From the NCBI GenBank assembly GCA_036417435.1, contig CM070907.1, positions 61,922,001 through 61,986,000 of the forward strand: DNA of 64,000 nucleotides. Reading direction: 5' to 3'. Positions 48,066-60,479 of this stretch are shown piece by piece. The notes beneath the pieces are model-generated. The model saw only the letters and a program-made list of their open reading frames with translations, ran no database searches and was not told the origin of the DNA. The position numbers and the translations under genes were made by a program. The DNA is from Inia geoffrensis. Taxonomy: Eukaryota; Chordata; Mammalia; Artiodactyla; Iniidae. How positions within the stretch are numbered: the first letter of the stretch is position 1; each line of letters starts with the position of its first letter.

Positions 48066-48189
48066 AACAAATAAATTAACAAATGACAAATTATACTTGG
48101 AGGATGTACTAGATAAGCATTCCAAGAACGAAAACTTAATATTTACACAATACACAGAATCAACTTAGGTATCATATAGCTCTCAAATT

Positions 48190-48325
48190 AGTTCCCCTCA
48201 AAATAGTCACCAATGTTGAACAGAGTTTTAACTTCTAATGCCTCAGTTTCTTCATCAGTGAAGTAAACAGACTGAGCTGAATGATCCCACAGGTCTTTAT
48301 TACCTCTAAAATTCTATGATCTCCA
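48190..48325 (-). repeat. MIR-like fragment
   Basis: 'gcctcagtttcttcatcagt' (48240-48259) then 'attacctctaaaattctatg' fits a reverse MIR-related sequence. Confidence 0.7.
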
Positions 48326-49205
48326 ATTAATAATATCAGCATTTTCGTACAGACTTCTTACCCATCAGAGAGGTGAAGCTCCCACTTATCAAAATGACTC
48401 CCAAGCAGTCAGGAACTCTAACCACAAATTGAACCACTTACAGCCTTCCTGGAAGTGATTGCAAGAGGTCCTATATCCCTGTTTTCCTCAGATACTCTCT
48501 TTAATAACTATAAAATAATATTTTTAAAAACTTTTTTCCCATGATTATTTAATAGTGCAAGTAAATATATGCAAGAGCTGAAACTGACAGATATAATGAC
48601 AGCTGTGTTTTTAGACATACATATAAATCTAATTTTCTAGAAAGCAGAAACATTATTCAGCCTCTCCAATGTACTACTTGTCCAACAATGGAGAAATGAC
48701 CCAATGTTAACAAGCGAATACAGTCATCCTTCTTGCACAATCTATAAAGTCATGATTAATCATTTTTCTACACTTAGGGCAAAATACTTATTTGTATTTA
48801 GAGGGATGTCAGTTTGGTGCCACAGAAATAAGAATTACAAATGGCTTAACTATGTAATACTTTTTACTTCTTCTTTTCTTTAATGCTAAAGTGGAAATGA
48901 CCACATCATCACCCACTAGGGATCAGAAATGCAAAATTTCAATAAAGTGTCTTTACTTTAACTTCAGCTGAGCAGAACTGTTACTGTACTGTCCTGCTTA
49001 ACAACCGGCCCCTATCTTTGTAGGAACAGTCACAGAATCTACAAAGAGTTCAGCAGCCCCACCCATAAGAATCACACACTTGATCGTTTTTGCTACGAAG
49101 AAAGAATATTGTACCAAATCCCAGCAACATAAGGGCTAACTCTGGGAACTGTCAGATGCATAAATGGGGGTAGGTATTTGTTATATAATGCCCCAATTTA
49201 CTTTT
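48326..49205. other. Unassigned non-coding DNA
   Basis: No repeat or gene recognised. Confidence 0.4.
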
Positions 49206-49214
49206 ATTGGTTAC

Positions 49215-49385
49215 AAACCTTCAAAGAGATAGAATGTCAGAAGAGGAAAAAGACCAGAGATCTCTGAGCCAGCCCACTTGCCTTAGAGATGAAAGATCTA
49301 GTTCTCAGAGAGCTTCAGGTCTTGTCCAAGGTCACACCCAGGAGCCAAGCCAGGTCACAGACTTTGCTCTCTACTTCACAGCGCA
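49215..49385 (+). repeat. MIR-like fragment
   Basis: 'cttgccttagagatgaaaga' followed by 'cttgtccaaggtcacaccca' (49321-49340) indicates a MIR-type 3' half. The 93-codon frame across it is discounted. Confidence 0.6.
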
Positions 49386-49689
49386 ATTTTCTTTTCTCTA
49401 TTACTACACAGTCTCTGTTCCTCATACAGAATCACATTATTACAGCATTCCTCATTGGATGCATCCTCTGAGAACACAGCTGCTCTGAATAAGGATAGCT
49501 CAGGAACAAGGGGTCAGGGTACGGCCCATTCTCTTCAGAAATTTCAGAGAAGTTTGAAGAGGAGGAGGAAGGGTACAAGAGAAAGAGGTGATAATTCAAG
49601 AGCTTGAGCTAAACTTACTCTGAATGAAATTAAAAATAGATAGGGAAAATAAATACCAATCAATGCTGTATCAGAAAATGTCTTCCCCC

Positions 49690-49726
49690 AAAACAGATGA
49701 ATGGATAAGATGTGAGATACACACAC

Positions 49727-49768
<42 letters not shown>

Positions 49769-50257
49769 GAATATTACTCAGCCATTAAAAAATTTTTGCC
49801 ATTTTCAACAATATGGATGAATCTAGAGGATATTATGCTAAGTGAAATAAGTCAGACAGAGAAAGACAAATATCATAAGATCTCACTTATATGTGGAAAC
49901 TAAAAAGCAGAACAAACACACAAAAATAAACAAAATTAAAATGGAAAAAGGAAAACAGACTCATAGATACACAGAACAAACAAGTTGTTGCCATAGAGGA
50001 GGGGGTAGAAGGTTGGGGGAAATAGGTGAAGGGGATTAAGAGGTATAATTCTCCAGTTACAAAATAAATAAACCCATGGGGATATAATATACAGCATAAG
50101 GAATATGGTCAATAATATTTTAATAACTCTATGGGGACAGATGATTACTAGACTTAGCATGATGATCATTTCATAACGTATGCAAATGTCAAATCACTAT
50201 GTAGTACACCTGAATCTAACATAATATTGTACATCAACTATATTTCAATAAAAAATT
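49690..50257 (+). mobile_element. LINE-1 3' end, artiodactyl/cetacean-type
   Basis: 'aaaacagatgaatggataag', 'aatggaatattactcagcca', 'aagtgaaataagtcagacag', 'atctcacttatatgtggaaa' and the tail 'tacatcaactatatttcaat' then 'aaaaaat' are an L1 3' end in sense. Less diverged than the other L1 pieces here. An (AC)n array is embedded near its left end. Confidence 0.92.
49719..49763 (+). repeat. (AC)n microsatellite
   Basis: About 22 AC units with a single G interruption near 49731. It sits at the spot where related L1 copies carry an AT/AC-rich stretch before 'aatggaatattactc'. Reverse frames (poly-Val/Cys) are artefacts. Confidence 0.95.
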
Positions 50258-51439
50258 CAAGATGATGTACAGAAAATGGACTTGGTGTCATAAGAGTGAC
50301 TAACAATAAACAAATCTCACTTACAGACCCTAGTAGATTTATGATCACTGCCAAAACTCACAGGACATTCCAGGTGGAATGTCTTTGGCTGTTGGCATGG
50401 CCTTATATCTAGAATATTGCAGTGAAGTTATTCCAAATAGGACACCATCACACATCGATCCATTTTTATTACCACAGCCCCACAGCAGGATATGCTGCCT
50501 GCTTTGGTAACTCGGAGTTCTTTTGTACAACGAACTGTGATTACTTCATAAAGGTCAGTTCTCCCAAATCCCCGTAAACCATGGCACATCAACCCACCAA
50601 GATCATAGAAGCAATTAAAAGTGTTTAACCGGGAAGGTTGCCAGGACCAGATGGCTTCTGCCAGTGGGCTTTTGTTTTTGTTTTAAACTGCGCAACACTA
50701 GGGAAACAGCATTTATTTGCCTCATATCTATTTTCTAGTGGGTTTTTTTTTTCACATTTATAAAATAATGCATTCATCATAAGGATTCTCATTACATGGA
50801 CATTAGAATGTGGGTCATAAGAGACAATAATAGAGACTCTCTCCCCCTACCCCCCATGTCCATTACCGCTCAGATCAGCTCAAAGTTTGCCATATATACT
50901 CTAATAGCATGTATGCATATAAAATCCTACTTCTGGAAGTAAAGGGTTCTTCAAGAGCTTTTGGAATTAGACTATAGGATAATCCATATATTAGGAAAGG
51001 GGTCAGAAGACTTTTAACAAGATAATCATTTTGTGCTACAAAAACTACTCTGCACCCCTAATTTTTGTAGTTTACAACTACCAAACACCACCACTTATTA
51101 TCGATAAGATAACTATATCAGATAACTTATTTAACTGAGATAACGATGCTGCTTAGAAGCTTATTTAAATCATACAAACATAGGGTTGCCATGGATCAAA
51201 TCCTGGCTCTAATTTTTTTTTCAATAAATTAACCTTGGGAAAACCATAATCTCTTCTGACCTTTGGAGACTATTATTGTCCATAATTAAAACAGTATGAT
51301 ATTTGCACATTTACTTAAAGTACAAAAAAAAGAAGGTTGAGAAAAAGACCCAAATAAATACATTGATTTGGTGTATGATAAAGTGACATCTCAAATCAGT
51401 GAGAAAAAAAATAAATTTTAAAATAGTATTGAGACAACT
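50258..51439. other. Unassigned non-coding DNA
   Basis: Nothing recognised with confidence. 50640-50700 has moderate G+C. Confidence 0.4.
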
Positions 51440-52440
51440 GGATAGTCACATGGAAAAGAAAAAATTAGATCAGTACCTCACACTGTACACTAGAATGAAT
51501 TCCAAATGGATCTGAGAGCTGGATGTAAAAAAGAAAAAAAAAGAGGAAAACATGATTAATTCTTTAAAACATAAGAGAGGAGAAAGCTTCTGTAAATATA
51601 ACTCAAAATCCACAAGCAATAACATATATACATACATATGTATGTGTATATATATAATATGAGCAATAAAACCATATACGTGTATATATTTACGTTTTTC
51701 AAAATATGAGTAACAAACTGTAAAAATATACTTGCAACTTAGTTCACAGGCACAAAGATCTAATACTTTAACATAGAAAGAGCCTCTAGAAATCTGGAAG
51801 AAAAATACCAAAGGCCCAAGAGAACAGTGGACAGAAGACATGAAGAGACTGCACCCAAAAAGAAAGACAAAAGGCCCTCAAACATATGAAAAGACGCTTA
51901 ACATCACTTATAAGAGAAGTAAAATTCTACTAAAATACTCTTTCCTATTATTTGATTGGCAAAAGTTCCGAAGTTTGATAACAACTTAGTTGACAAAAGA
52001 AGCAGGGATTCTCATATAATTGCTAGTGGGAGTACAAAGCATTAGATCTCCTATGACAGTGCATTTGACGATACCTAACAAAATTACATATGTGTCTTCC
52101 CTCCAATCCAGAAATCTCATTTCTAGGAAACGACACTACAATCATGCCTCTATGAATACCAAAGAGCATATCCACAAGGTTATTTGTGACAACATTGTAT
52201 ATAACAGCAAGACACTGAAGAATTTCAAATATCCAATCAACAGGGAATTTGTTGAATAAGCCATGGTCATCTACCCAATAAGATGCTATGTGGTTATAAG
52301 AAAGAATGAAGAAGATCTCTGTAGACTGTTATGGAATAATTTTAAGTATACTTAATAAGTGAAATAGCAAGCAAGATGTTTTTATCTCATTAGAAAGGAA
52401 GAAAAGAATAAACACACACACACACACACACACACACACT
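51440..52440 (+). mobile_element. Old LINE-1 3' region (L1M type)
   Basis: 'cagtacctcacactgtacac' and 'gaattccaaatggatctgag' are distal ORF2. They are followed by 'gcttaacatcacttataaga', 'ttgctagtgggagtacaaag', 'ctcatttctaggaaacgaca', 'aacagcaagacactgaagaa' and 'aagatgctatgtggttataa' from the ORF2 end and 3' UTR. The 123-codon minus frame at 51470-51841 is antisense to it. Confidence 0.87.
52411..52439 (+). repeat. (CA)n microsatellite
   Basis: A pure run of about 14 CA units within or at the end of the L1 3' UTR. Confidence 0.95.
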
Positions 52441-53599
52441 TCATTACTTTTGTGGTAAGAGATGTCAAATGGTAAACAGAAAATAATAGTAATTGGTAAC
52501 AATGTAAGCCCACCAATGAAAATCATTTTGTCCAGGATAGAATCTTTTATTTTTTAACTTGCTTTATTACACATGTATATATGTTATTTTTAGTTTATAA
52601 AGACTTTTAGATATCCTTAAAAGCTTTTAAAGAATTGCTTCAGTGTGTAACTATTTTACTTGTCCTCTGATAAAATTAGGCTTCAGTCAATACTTAAGTA
52701 TTTCAAAAATTATGAATTATAATTATTTTAAGTAATCCATTTCCTTCTCAAAAGTATCCTGCTTGGACAATGAATTATATATGACTACACCTACAGAGGA
52801 ATGGGAGGAATGGAAAAAATGGAAGCACTACCTCTCTGCTATATCTTTTACCATTGTTTTTACTTCTGAATCACGTAAATATACAAAATAAATAAAATTT
52901 AAGGGAAAGAAAACAATAAATTCTAACAATGCAAACAAATTCAAACAACCTAGCCTGTGTATCAGACTACTAATTTAATCCCAAAGAGAAAATAATTATT
53001 TCAAGTGACTTTTGAATACAGTTTATCTTATTTTGAGTGCATTCTAAGGAAAAAAGTTGAACTGCAAAAACCCTACATTTTATTCAATAGTTTCATTGTT
53101 TATTTGTATTATTAGTGTTATAATTTTGAAGCTATTTGGTGTATAATGTAGAATAAAGCAAATAAGTAAAAATATTATTAAGAAAACAAACATTTTTAGT
53201 GTAAGAGAAAGGAGTTATAAAGTCAAGGAATTTTAAGGAAATACTATGTAATGTTAGATTTGAATTGGAAGTATCATTATCTACTCATGACATTTGAAAA
53301 AATATATATATTCCCTATCTGTTCACTAAAAGGGCCTAAGAAACAACACCCCAGTAGTTAAGAACATAACTAGCACCAAGATTTTGCTTTCTAATTATCA
53401 TTTTCTACTGAAAGGAGACAGAGTTCCTTGGAGAGATGACTAATTTTATATTTGGGGCAGGAAAAGTTCCAGAACATGAGAGCCAATTTGAAGGGTTTCC
53501 TCTTGACCAAATGCGGACATCAAAGAGAATGTTGGTACTTTTTTAAAAATTGAAAGAGAACATTTGCCATCCTTAGAGTTGATTTTTATACTAACTCCT
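52441..53599. other. AT-rich non-coding DNA
   Basis: The first 180 bases may continue the L1 3' UTR. The remainder is unassigned. Confidence 0.4.
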
Positions 53600-53860
53600 T
53601 ATTCTAAGGGAAATGTATTAAGTCATCCTGCATCCACATAAGTAACATCTTAAGACAATGAAGGGAAACATTTTTATAGAAAAATGGCCTGTAGAAGAAA
53701 TAATAGAATTAGAGCAAGTGAGCTACAGAGAGCAAACGTGGCAAAATGTTAACAATTGGTGAATAAGGTAAAGTTGTACAATGGTGTTTGTTTCCTGTTC
53801 TTTCAACTTTTCTGTAGGTTTTTAATTATTCAAAATAAAAGTGGGGGGAAAGCTCAGTGT
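53600..53860 (+). mobile_element. LINE-1 tail (L1M type)
   Basis: 'aatgttaacaattggtgaat' (53745-53764), 'tgttctttcaacttttctgt' and 'attcaaaataaaagtggggg' are the terminal 3' UTR of old L1 elements. Confidence 0.8.
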
Positions 53861-54219
53861 CATGGGAAAAAGCTGAGGAGATGATTAGATTAAAACATAC
53901 TAAAGATATGATACAAATATAATTCATGAACCATGATTGGATCCTGGTTTGGAAAAAAAAATTACTATAAACAATTGAGAAGGATAGCTGGGGAACTTGC
54001 ACATGAACTGGATATTAATAACATTAATAAGTAATAATTAGTTGTCTTTTGTGTGGTAATGCTGTTATGGTTATGTAGGAGATAAATATTGAAGTCATTC
54101 TGTCTGCAAGTTACCTTCAAATGGTTCTGTGAAAACAATTCTAGCTATCTGCATAGATCAGGGAAGATAAATTAATAGATAAGATAATTTCATAAATAGA
54201 AAGATAGATAATACATATT
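53861..54219. other. Unassigned AT-rich non-coding DNA
   Basis: Lies between two related L1 tails. Confidence 0.4.
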
Positions 54220-54340
54220 TGGCATATGGTTAACAATTGTTGAATCCAGAAAGTATGGGTGTTCATTATATTATTCTTTCAACATTGTACTGACTTTTAA
54301 AATGTGTCTAATAAAATGCTGATAAAATTAAAGACAATAT
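54220..54340 (+). mobile_element. Second, diverged LINE-1 tail
   Basis: 'ggttaacaattgttgaatcc', 'ttatattattctttcaacat' and 'tctaataaaatgctgataaa' repeat the layout of the tail 490 bases upstream, with substitutions. Confidence 0.7.
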
Positions 54341-55249
54341 TGGGGGTTATAATAGCATTACATAGAAATAAAATAAAGTATACAATTTGTGTACATGGTC
54401 ATGCCATCTTAAGATTCAGCTTCTGAATAAATGTTATTTTACCCTCTTCCTCTACTATCCTGTATTTTATAACACAGAATGAAATTAACATAGGAAGGAA
54501 ATTGGGGATGCCTTATTGGATTGAGTGGACAATTTTGGGTTTAGTGAACATGAGATTAAGAAGGCTGAATTACTATAAAATGGTCCCTTGACTTCCATGT
54601 GTGTTAATTGGATCCTGTTGGCTAGTTCTGTATTTCCCAAAGGAAGATAGAAATGTTGATTTTCCTACTCTCTGTTCGAGTCCTTCCATTTAAACTCAGC
54701 CAAGTGAAGAATAACAATAATCCTCCCTGTGCACATCCCCTCCACACACCAAACCTCCCACGTACATACCAGTGATACACTAATTTAACACACCGATTAA
54801 AGACTCCAATTACCACATTCGTATAACTTTGCCTTGAGCTCCCTTACATTCACTGCAGGCAGAACTGCTGTTAGTATTTCAGATGAGTACCTTGTCAATT
54901 CACTCAATTTTGCCCATCACTGAATCCTTGTCCTAGAATTAGACCAAGACATGTTTTGGCAGTTTAGCTCTTTCTTTAAAGTACTGGGTTCCCCAAATTT
55001 ACTTACGTTAAAAAATTTTTTTACCAAAAGGTGCTAAAATATTTAGAATATACATAACTCAAAGTTTCATATATTAGATCAAGTTCTGGGTTCTCCTTTG
55101 TTATTTTGTTTTGCTTTAAAATTTTAATCCTTGCCATTTTGCTTTCCAGTACTATTATATTTTGCTCTGGAGGAAAGGGAAAAAGAGAGAGACTTTGAAT
55201 TCATAGATTAATTCATAGATGTAAGGAGTTATTAAGACATTTGAATGAA
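54341..55249. other. Unassigned non-coding DNA
   Basis: No repeat or gene recognised. Confidence 0.4.
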
Positions 55250-55425
55250 GTAGTAAATTCCTAGTTCACCTTTAAGTGCCAGCTGATATATTTCCCTTGC
55301 AAGTCTTCCCAAACACCTAGACAGGGACTAAACCAATCTATACCCCAGGAGCTAGCACATTACAAGGACTGGTAAAGGCTCATTAAATATTTCTTGAATG
55401 AATAATGTATCCATCCCTACAATGT
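55250..55425 (+). repeat. L2 LINE 3' end
   Basis: 'gttcacctttaagtgccagc', 'aggagctagcacattacaag' and 'tatttcttgaatgaat' suggest L2 in sense. Confidence 0.65.
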
Positions 55426-56369
55426 TTACCATACTGTGGTATAACTATTTCAACATATCAGTCTCCCTTCAATGGATCTAACATCGAACGTTTTTATCTT
55501 GGTTGAGTGAGATGATGAAGGACAGTCTTGGGAAAATTAATCTGGCAAGAGTTTGCAGGGAGAGGGGTAAATTTGAGGAAGAACACACTGAAGGAATAAG
55601 GAAGACTAGCTGTATATAATTTGTATGTAAAGCCACAGAAATTCCTTTAGAGCCGAGGATTGAACCTAAGATCAGGAACAATCCATTCCTATTCTTAGAA
55701 CATTAGACTGATGGCACAACGAAGCCCAGTGACTTACTTGTGCGGCCTTGGAATTAAAGTTAAAACTCAGGAACTCATTTAAACCTTTAAAGCCTTAGCA
55801 AAAAAGTAAGATATTGTATGGGAGCTATTTCAGTGGCAACAAATCTTTGTAGCGGAGATTTACATTGCATGATTGTGGCAATTGCTTTATTTTCATTCCA
55901 TATATTGTAGTGAATCCATATTGCCATCATTAAATATTTATTCAGTACTTCTGCTAAGTTGCTGTAGCAAAATGATTTTTTTAACATCTCTTCCTATCTA
56001 ATTATAGACAAAATAGATAATATGAATATAAAAAGGCATGAACACAAAACAAATAACATTCATATTGAAATATTTACAGCTTTATTGAAACAGTCACATG
56101 GGGAGAGCTGTATGAAAAGACAAAGTTTATAGAGAATATGGTCTAATGAAAATAAATGAAATGAAATATAGAAAGCACAAGTGTTGGTGAACATAGTTGA
56201 ACCCAAATACATAAAGATAAGAGTGAAATAGAAAAACTGGAACGTGAAGTGCCTGGGGATTAGCAACGGTAAATCAAGGAGGGTTTCAAAGAAGAGGTGA
56301 GCGTAAAGTGGATATTCATTTAAGTAGACTTCACTTCCCTCTTCTTATTCACCAAAATGTTTACAAGAA
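55426..56369. other. Mostly unassigned non-coding DNA
   Basis: 55500-55610 is purine-rich and may be a reverse L2 remnant. The rest is unassigned. Confidence 0.4.
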
Positions 56370-56905
56370 TCTTTTCTGTGTCAGCCATGCTAGGTGCAAA
56401 AAAATGCAGATATAAATAAGCCATTGTTCCTATTGTCTAGGAGTTTACAGTCTAAAAGAAAGGCATAAAAAAAATAATTGCCATTCAGTGAGGTAAATGC
56501 TTGGGGAGGAATTTGGAGTTAGGAAAGACTCAAGACATTGAGATCTGAGGCTGAATAAAAGTTTGCTGGGCACAGAAAGCAAAGAACAGCATTCTCACAA
56601 AAGGGACTGCATGTGCAATGCTTACCCATAAGGGATTTATTTGTATAAACTGTTAGGACCATACTCCCTGGCAGAAGCAAATACAGGCACAAGTCAATAT
56701 CTGCAGATGAAGTAGTAAAGTTCGAGTATGTGCAGAGGGATGATGGAAAAGGCGTATGAGCAATTTGGCAGACGGCAGATTGGAAAGGACTTTTTATGGT
56801 ATACTGATGATTCTGAACTTTATTCCGTAGGTAATCATTAGGTAAGTGAAGGTTCTAAGAAGGGACAATCAGATAAACAATTCAGAAGCCATTAATATAT
56901 GCAGT
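56370..56905 (-). repeat. L2 LINE 3' region
   Basis: 'tgtcagccatgctaggtgca', 'tctaggagtttacagtctaa' (56437-56456), 'cagcattctcacaaaaggga' and 'ctgaactttattccgtaggt' are the reverse L2 3' region. Confidence 0.8.
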
Positions 56906-57289
56906 GTTAGGACAAGGATGGGACATGCTGAGCACCTTCCATTTTTGTGCATCTGGGTAGGTTTAAGGGTCAGATACTCAGCTCAATAGCACTCAGAAAA
57001 ATAGGTGTTGACGAGGTATTTGGGGGACATTCAATCAAGGTCAGGTTGTGGGAATATGACTGTACTAGCAACTAAAAAAATTAAAACATATTTTCTTCAT
57101 ACTTTCCCATTAATATTTATCTTCAAATTCCTGTTAACTTCAGAGATCGCCATTGGATTTTGTCACAAATTAAAATATTTATCATTAGGAATATTCAATC
57201 AAGTATCGCAAAGTCTCATTCCTGCCATTCAAGACGTAAATTTGCAAAATATTAAGTGCCTTGAGCCAGCCAGGAGATGTCCCAGACCT
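56906..57289. other. Unassigned non-coding DNA
   Basis: A 108-codon plus open frame (57005-57331) is present with no motif. It runs into the following MIR-like repeat. Confidence 0.4.
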
Positions 57290-57480
57290 AGGGTGACAGT
57301 AGTGCAAAGGCTGGAAGGACCTAAGCATTAATGTAGTCTAATCTCTACTTCACAAATAGGGAGATAGATATCCAGAGTTGTCATATGACTTGTCTGAAGT
57401 TCATACAACTAGTTTTATAGAACTAGAGTTTTAAGTTCTATCTTTTGATTCCCTGTCCAGTGCTTCTTCTGCAACACTGG
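57290..57480 (+). repeat. MIR-like fragment
   Basis: 'ggctggaaggacctaagcat', 'atgtagtctaatctctactt' and 'ttcacaaatagggagataga' run in the order of MIR-related sequences. Confidence 0.65.
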
Positions 57481-57836
57481 ACTGCCTCTCTTCAATGAAC
57501 GGGGTCACTCTTTAAGGACATGGCTCTGTCCATTAGGACAGTATTACAGTGTCCTCATTTTGAGGCCACTAAAGCCTGACCCACAAACAGCCTAGGTGAA
57601 TGTAACAGCATTTCTATATCTTTATATCGAAGAAATATATAAAATGCTCCATGAAATGAACATGAAGCTTCCTGGAGGAAAGTGTACAGGTGTGTTTTAC
57701 AAAACATTGTGCTTGGGGAAGGCAAATCACCCTAAGGAGACTGAACGTACGCTCTGAAAAGCCTACTTGATGTCATTCACAGAAACTGCACGGTAAATAC
57801 GCAAGATACAGAGAAGTGACATATTATTTTTACCAG
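57481..57836. other. Unassigned non-coding DNA
   Basis: Lies upstream of the candidate exon. 'gtgacatattatttttaccag' context at its right end includes a short T-rich run and an AG. Confidence 0.4.
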
Positions 57837-58076
57837 GTAATGTCAAATGAGCAGAGAAAAGTAAGGATGAGCTCTACTGGAAGTGGTGTAAAGCCATTTT
57901 CTCCAGGGGTAATTGAAAAAAAACCCCAAAAACTAGCATATCCAGTGAGGCATGCTTTTGAAGATACTTTGCAAAACAAACTCTCTGAAATGCAAGTTGT
58001 TTCCCTGTCTCCTTTACATTTTGAAGAAATGGTACCAAATACCATAGGACTGGGTCAAATACGTTTTCGAACTTGA
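57837..58076 (+). other. Candidate terminal exon of unknown gene
   Basis: The frame is open from the acceptor-like 'tatttttaccag' (AG at 57835-57836) to a TGA at 58074-58076. The encoded C-terminal segment has ordinary protein-like composition (about 80 residues, including SSTGSGVKPFSPG and ending GLGQIRFRT). It is not in a repeat I recognise. I found no matching upstream exon and no AATAAA soon after the stop. An open stretch this long occurs elsewhere in the window by chance, so support is weak. I do not recognise the protein. Confidence 0.2.
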
Positions 58077-58359
58077 TTGCTCCTCTAATCATTCTCAATA
58101 TTTATACCTTAAAAGCAAATATTTTTCCAATGTTTGATTAAAATGTTGATCTTTATGTCTAGGTAAAACTCATCTAGCTGATCCGCCATGGGTGAGCCAT
58201 AGACTTTCAGCTGTACCTTTGAATGAGGTGGTAGAAGTAGTTCACTCTCATATATATGATATCCTGTGGCAATGAGCAATGGGCATGCTTCTGTAGAATT
58301 AGTAGCTTCCTACTGGGGTAAGACTCTCAACACCTCTTGTTCCATTCTTCTGTGCTCCT
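58077..58359. other. Unassigned non-coding DNA
   Basis: No polyadenylation signal of the AATAAA type seen. Nothing else recognised. Confidence 0.4.
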
Positions 58360-58500
58360 CTCAATATCACCTTTCTTTAAACCTTATTTCTGATCCTCTG
58401 TGTGTTCCTTCATTGTTGCAGTGAATATGCTGCTCAGTTTACAGATGCACCCAGCACATAGTAGGTGTTCATTAAATAATTATTGCATGCTCTTAAAGGG
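58360..58500 (+). repeat. L2 LINE 3' end
   Basis: 'cacccagcacatagtaggtg' (58448-58467) and 'ttcattaaataattattgca' mark the L2 terminus. Confidence 0.75.
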
Positions 58501-58544
58501 ATGCTACCTAATTTAATCCTCACAACAATGCTTTGATGATGATA

Positions 58545-58747
58545 CTATTAACAACTGTAGATACTATTTATTTTACTCCCACTGTGTGCCAGATAAGGTA
58601 CTGAAAACTTGACATATATTCCTTTTATCCTGTGAGGTAGAATTCTCACTCTATAGATGAGGCAACAGGCTCAGAGGAATCAGTAACTTGTTCATGTTCA
58701 CATATCCAATAAGTGTCAGGTTCTAAGTACAAACCTGGGTCTTCTAT
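58545..58747 (+). repeat. MIR SINE
   Basis: 'cactgtgtgccagataaggt', 'actctatagatgaggcaaca' (58648-58667) and 'gttctaagtacaaacctggg' give a good MIR. Confidence 0.88.
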
Positions 58748-58749
58748 TT

Positions 58750-58822
58750 GCTGCTGCTACTATTCTACTACTGCTACTACTATTAATACTACTACTACTA
58801 CTACCACCAGTAGCACCAGTAT
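58750..58822 (+). repeat. CTA-type imperfect microsatellite
   Basis: (cta/ctg/tta)n run such as 'ctactactactactaccacc', directly joined to the end of the MIR. Confidence 0.88.
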
Positions 58823-60194
58823 TTTTCTTTTCTTTGATCAAATTGGCTGAGTCCAACTTCTAAACAGTAATCTCCTTGAGGGGTGGGAGCAAGTCTTATT
58901 TATATTTGTTGAATTCAAGTGAATATAATGGAATCAAAGGGAGGTCACACTAGCCTTTCCCCTATTGAGGAATGCCTTTGTCTAAATCTTTCTACCTCCT
59001 TTGTGCTAGGATACAAAACCAAAATGAAGTTAAACACAACTTAACAGAAATAAAGTTAAAAACAATCCAACAACCAAGTCTTTGATTATAGTTTAACCTT
59101 CATTTCTGATGACAAATGAAAAAAATGACATTTGCTGTAACCAGAAAGTCTGCTAGATATGACCAAAAAATAGAATTATGAGCCGATAGGGCATGATGAG
59201 CTGTAACAAGATGTAACCAATAGGTTATTTTTTTCTTGGCTGGCATAGCCTGGCTTCTCTCCAATACCAGACTTGTGACATCATCTCCTGTCTCCTCTCC
59301 TCCCAAACCATCCTGTGGAAGTGTATCTCATTTAAAAGAAAAATGATTATAGCACATTTTTTTTCTTTTCACAGTACATTGAAACATGATGTTCTAAAAT
59401 GTTTCTACTTGTCTTCCATAAGATTGAAATCAATAAGAGTTTGTGAAGAAATATTTTTTCTCAAACGGAGATAATCTGGTGGGGGAGGGAAAGGCAGACC
59501 TACCATGAAACTGCTTTTAGCCCTAGAAGCCCTTCTGTTTTACCATGGGAACTGCTCATGGGATGTTTTGTATCTAAGGGAAGTTATGAGGTCTCAGGGC
59601 TATTTTCTGGCAGTTGCTTGAATTTCACTCTTTGCTAATGGGTGTGCTGGAGTTGGCTCCTATAGGCGAGTGAGAGATAATTGTCTTGTGAGCTAGTTGT
59701 CAAAACGTTGGTAGCTTGAAATCAGTCATAGTGAGAGTATTTACACCATGGATATCAGCAAATGCTACAAATCAGAGCCTTTTTTTTTAAAGAGCCTGCT
59801 TATAGCGCATCATTGCATTTAACTCTGGTTATGAGGACCTCTATCACAAACAACTAAAAATTATCATGAAATAGGTGGCACTGGGCCACCGTATATGATT
59901 GTGCAAGCCATTCTGTGTCCCAAGGAACCTACCTGGGCAAGGACTGAAATTCAGCCTACATTCTGGTCCCTGAGCTGTGTGCCTTGGTGTGGTGCAGTAA
60001 TCTTCCTGAGGAGGATGTATGTTTCCATTTTGCAAAAAGCTCCTTTACGAGCTAGCAGTGTCTCTGTATACGTCAGATTGCATACGTTCCTACGCTGATG
60101 CTCCGTAAGTCACCTCCAGTGTCACAATTGCAAATTACGTCAGTCATGTCATTCCTTCTGTGCCCTTTATTTCAAATTACAAGGACTAAAATTA
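58823..60194. other. Mostly unassigned non-coding DNA
   Basis: 58850-58920 ('gtaatctccttgaggggtgg') may be an L2 end. A CRE-like 'ttacgtcag' lies at 60135-60143. No gene seen. Short frames at 59844-60098 lack motifs. Confidence 0.4.
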
Positions 60195-60375
60195 CTGATT
60201 GGTTAAGGTTACCTGTGCGCTGAGGATAGCCATTTCTTATTTTATAGATGGAGATCCTGTATTTCAGAGAGGTTAAGAAATTTGTCCAAAATTGCATAGC
60301 TAATAAAAGAAAAGGAGTTCAAATCTCCATATACCTGTCTCTAAGATCTCCCCAAACGAATAGTATGCTGACCAA
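60195..60375 (+). repeat. MIR SINE
   Basis: 'attttatagatggagatcct' (60239-60258), 'ttcagagaggttaagaaatt' and 'gcatagctaataaa' are in MIR order. Confidence 0.82.
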
Positions 60376-60479
60376 ACTATGGCACATATGGAAATTATTT
60401 CTCTAGAATACAGGTTCCTAGGAAAGTTTTAAAACTTGTGATGTAAAATGAATATACAAAATGCATTTCACTTTTTAAA

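Noticed and set aside
49544..49903. Cys/Val-rich and His/Thr-rich short frames
   Set aside because: Translations of the (AC)n array.
51470..51841. 123-codon minus-strand open frame
   Set aside because: Antisense to an old L1 3' region, with low-complexity F/Y/I runs.
57005..57331. 108-codon plus-strand open frame
   Set aside because: Runs into a MIR-like repeat and has no domain. The candidate exon at 57837-58076 was kept only because it is repeat-free and follows an acceptor-like site.
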